Below are positions 32,462-33,131 of a DNA stretch of 33,131 nucleotides, one piece after another. The DNA is taken from contig JAFAHI010000744.1 in the NCBI GenBank assembly GCA_019237325.1, positions 1 to 33,131 on the forward strand, given 5' to 3'. Each line of letters starts with the position of its first letter. The first letter of the stretch is position 1. The position numbers and the translations under genes are program-made. The notes below the pieces were generated by a model. It was not told the origin of the DNA. It did not search any database and worked only from the letters and a program-made list of their open reading frames with translations. Origin of the DNA: Verrucomicrobiota bacterium (lineage in GTDB: Bacteria; Verrucomicrobiota; Verrucomicrobiia; Chthoniobacterales; JAFAMB01).

Positions 32462-32675
32462 ATTGAGACCGCGGTTGTAGCAATCGTTCACTTGCGGCTC
32501 AACCCTTCTCTCCTTGCCTTTTCGTTGCGTCCTCCGCGTCCTCTGCGCGAGGCTTTGAGACCGGGCTGTAGCAACCGTTCGTTTGGAACTCGACCCAATT
32601 GCCTCTTTGCCTTTCGTTGCGTCCTCTGCGTCCTTTGCGCGAGGCTTTTCTTTTTGCGTCCTCTGCGCGAGGCCC
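32462..32675 (-). repeat. Inverted counterpart array of the 92-bp repeats
   Basis: Two units of the family seen at 31755-32061 lie here in the opposite orientation, spanning about 32462-32553 and 32554-32645 (TTGAGACC recurs with a period of 92). A short third piece lies at 32655-32673. Read on the minus strand each begins GCCTCGCGCAGAGGACGC and continues through GCAACG, an AAAGGCAA-like segment and GAACGATTGC. The array abuts the GxxExxY start codon on one side and the DUF3108-like stop on the other. Confidence 0.8.
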
Positions 32676-33131
32676 CTACATCCCGATGTCGCTGGTCTCT
32701 AGCTCGGCGAAGACATAGCCGATAAAAATATCGGCTTCTACCCGGAGCGGTAGCCTGTACTCATCGTCGGAGAGCCAACCGCGACCGCTCTTGAAGCGTT
32801 TGTAGGTTTTCAGCTGCAGATGTGAATCGATGCTTTTGAAATTAAATTCGACCTTGATCGCATTTCGGTCGGTTTGGCCGATACGGATTCGATCCCGGCC
32901 GACAACTTTTATCGTAGCCAAGTAAGCCGCGTTGTTAGCGTACACTACCATTACCTCCCTTTCACCGTCAGTGAGCGGTTGGCTCCGAAGCCAGAGTAGG
33001 GCGGTTTCCAGGCTGTACACTGGATAGAACTCCAACGTCTTGGGCTTTGGCGGATCTTTGCTCGGCGTTACTTCGCGAAGGCTGGTCACCGACTTTGAAT
33101 TAAACTCAATCGTCGTGTGTACATTCTGATT
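32676..33131 (-). CDS. DUF3108-like protein, 3' part (gene continues beyond the window)
   Basis: The frame is open to the right edge of the window, giving 151 visible residues. The ending RLPLRVEADIFIGYVFAEL, preceded by LKTYKRFKSGRGWLSDDEYR, resembles the end of DUF3108 outer-membrane-associated proteins of unknown function. Earlier it has FYPVYSLETALLWLRSQPL and VVYANNAAYLATIKVVG. Any signal peptide would lie outside the window. A GTG at 33089 is an internal codon, not a convincing start. The stop lies a few nt from the repeat array, whose edge may have replaced the original 3' flank. Confidence 0.65.
   Translation of the reverse strand, partial: NQNVHTTIEFNSKSVTSLREVTPSKDPPKPKTLEFYPVYSLETALLWLRSQPLTDGEREVMVVYANNAAYLATIKVVGRDRIRIGQTDRNAIKVEFNFKSIDSHLQLKTYKRFKSGRGWLSDDEYRLPLRVEADIFIGYVFAELETSDIGM

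Noticed and set aside
32462-32491. Ten-codon N-terminal extension of the GxxExxY protein
   Set aside because: These codons fall inside the 92-bp repeat and are not family-like; the ATG at 32461 matches the usual start.

Overview
The window looks like chromosomal DNA of a soil-type Verrucomicrobiota (Chthoniobacterales / Udaeobacter-like). This is an inference from three things: a GxxExxY-family gene bracketed by GCCTCGCGCAGAGGACGC-type repeats, several families of short structured repeats between genes, and the gene mix (squalene-hopene cyclase, RND/EmrAB-type efflux, GH43, DUF3108). No rRNA, tRNA or CRISPR array was seen.

Left part (1-5.2 kb): the tail of an unidentified gene, a NodS-like methyltransferase broken by an apparent single-base deletion, a Rieske plus FAD oxidoreductase, a lone CheY-like receiver on the minus strand, and a squalene-hopene cyclase with a nested inverted repeat ending 5 nt before its ATG.

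Glycan block (5.2-12.3 kb): a tight minus-strand operon encodes an MsbA-like ABC exporter, a GT-B glycosyltransferase and UDP-galactopyranose mutase. It is divergent from a 798-residue protein that fuses a retaining glycoside-hydrolase barrel to a degenerate relative of the neighbouring glycosyltransferase. Together they suggest synthesis and export of a galactofuranose-containing glycan or glycolipid.

Transport block (12.6-27.9 kb): an overlapping HlyD / NodT-type outer-membrane lipoprotein / DHA2-MFS operon forms a tripartite efflux pump. Two YddA-like (SbmA-type membrane domain plus ATPase) ABC half-transporters flank a minus-strand GH43 enzyme. Their ATPase defects are complementary: one lacks the Walker B glutamate and the other has a damaged signature glycine, so they may work as a heterodimer with one dead site. 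A SnoaL-like protein, a KimA/YdaO-like APC permease and a second DHA2-type MFS transporter follow.

Right part (28-33.1 kb): transketolase, a ComA-like (phosphosulfolactate synthase family) fragment cut off exactly at a repeat element, a stand-alone 5'-3' exonuclease, a GxxExxY gene between oppositely oriented arrays of about 92-bp repeats, and the 3' end of a DUF3108-like gene.

Repeats are the most unusual feature. There are at least four families: (1) three copies of a roughly 180-250 bp element built from four GCTCCGTAGGAGC hairpins, each just after a plus-strand gene; (2) two copies of a roughly 200-bp element with 24-bp terminal inverted repeats; (3) a 288-bp element with 16-bp ends and one solo end; (4) the 91-92 bp arrays. 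Several form or abut the ends of genes.
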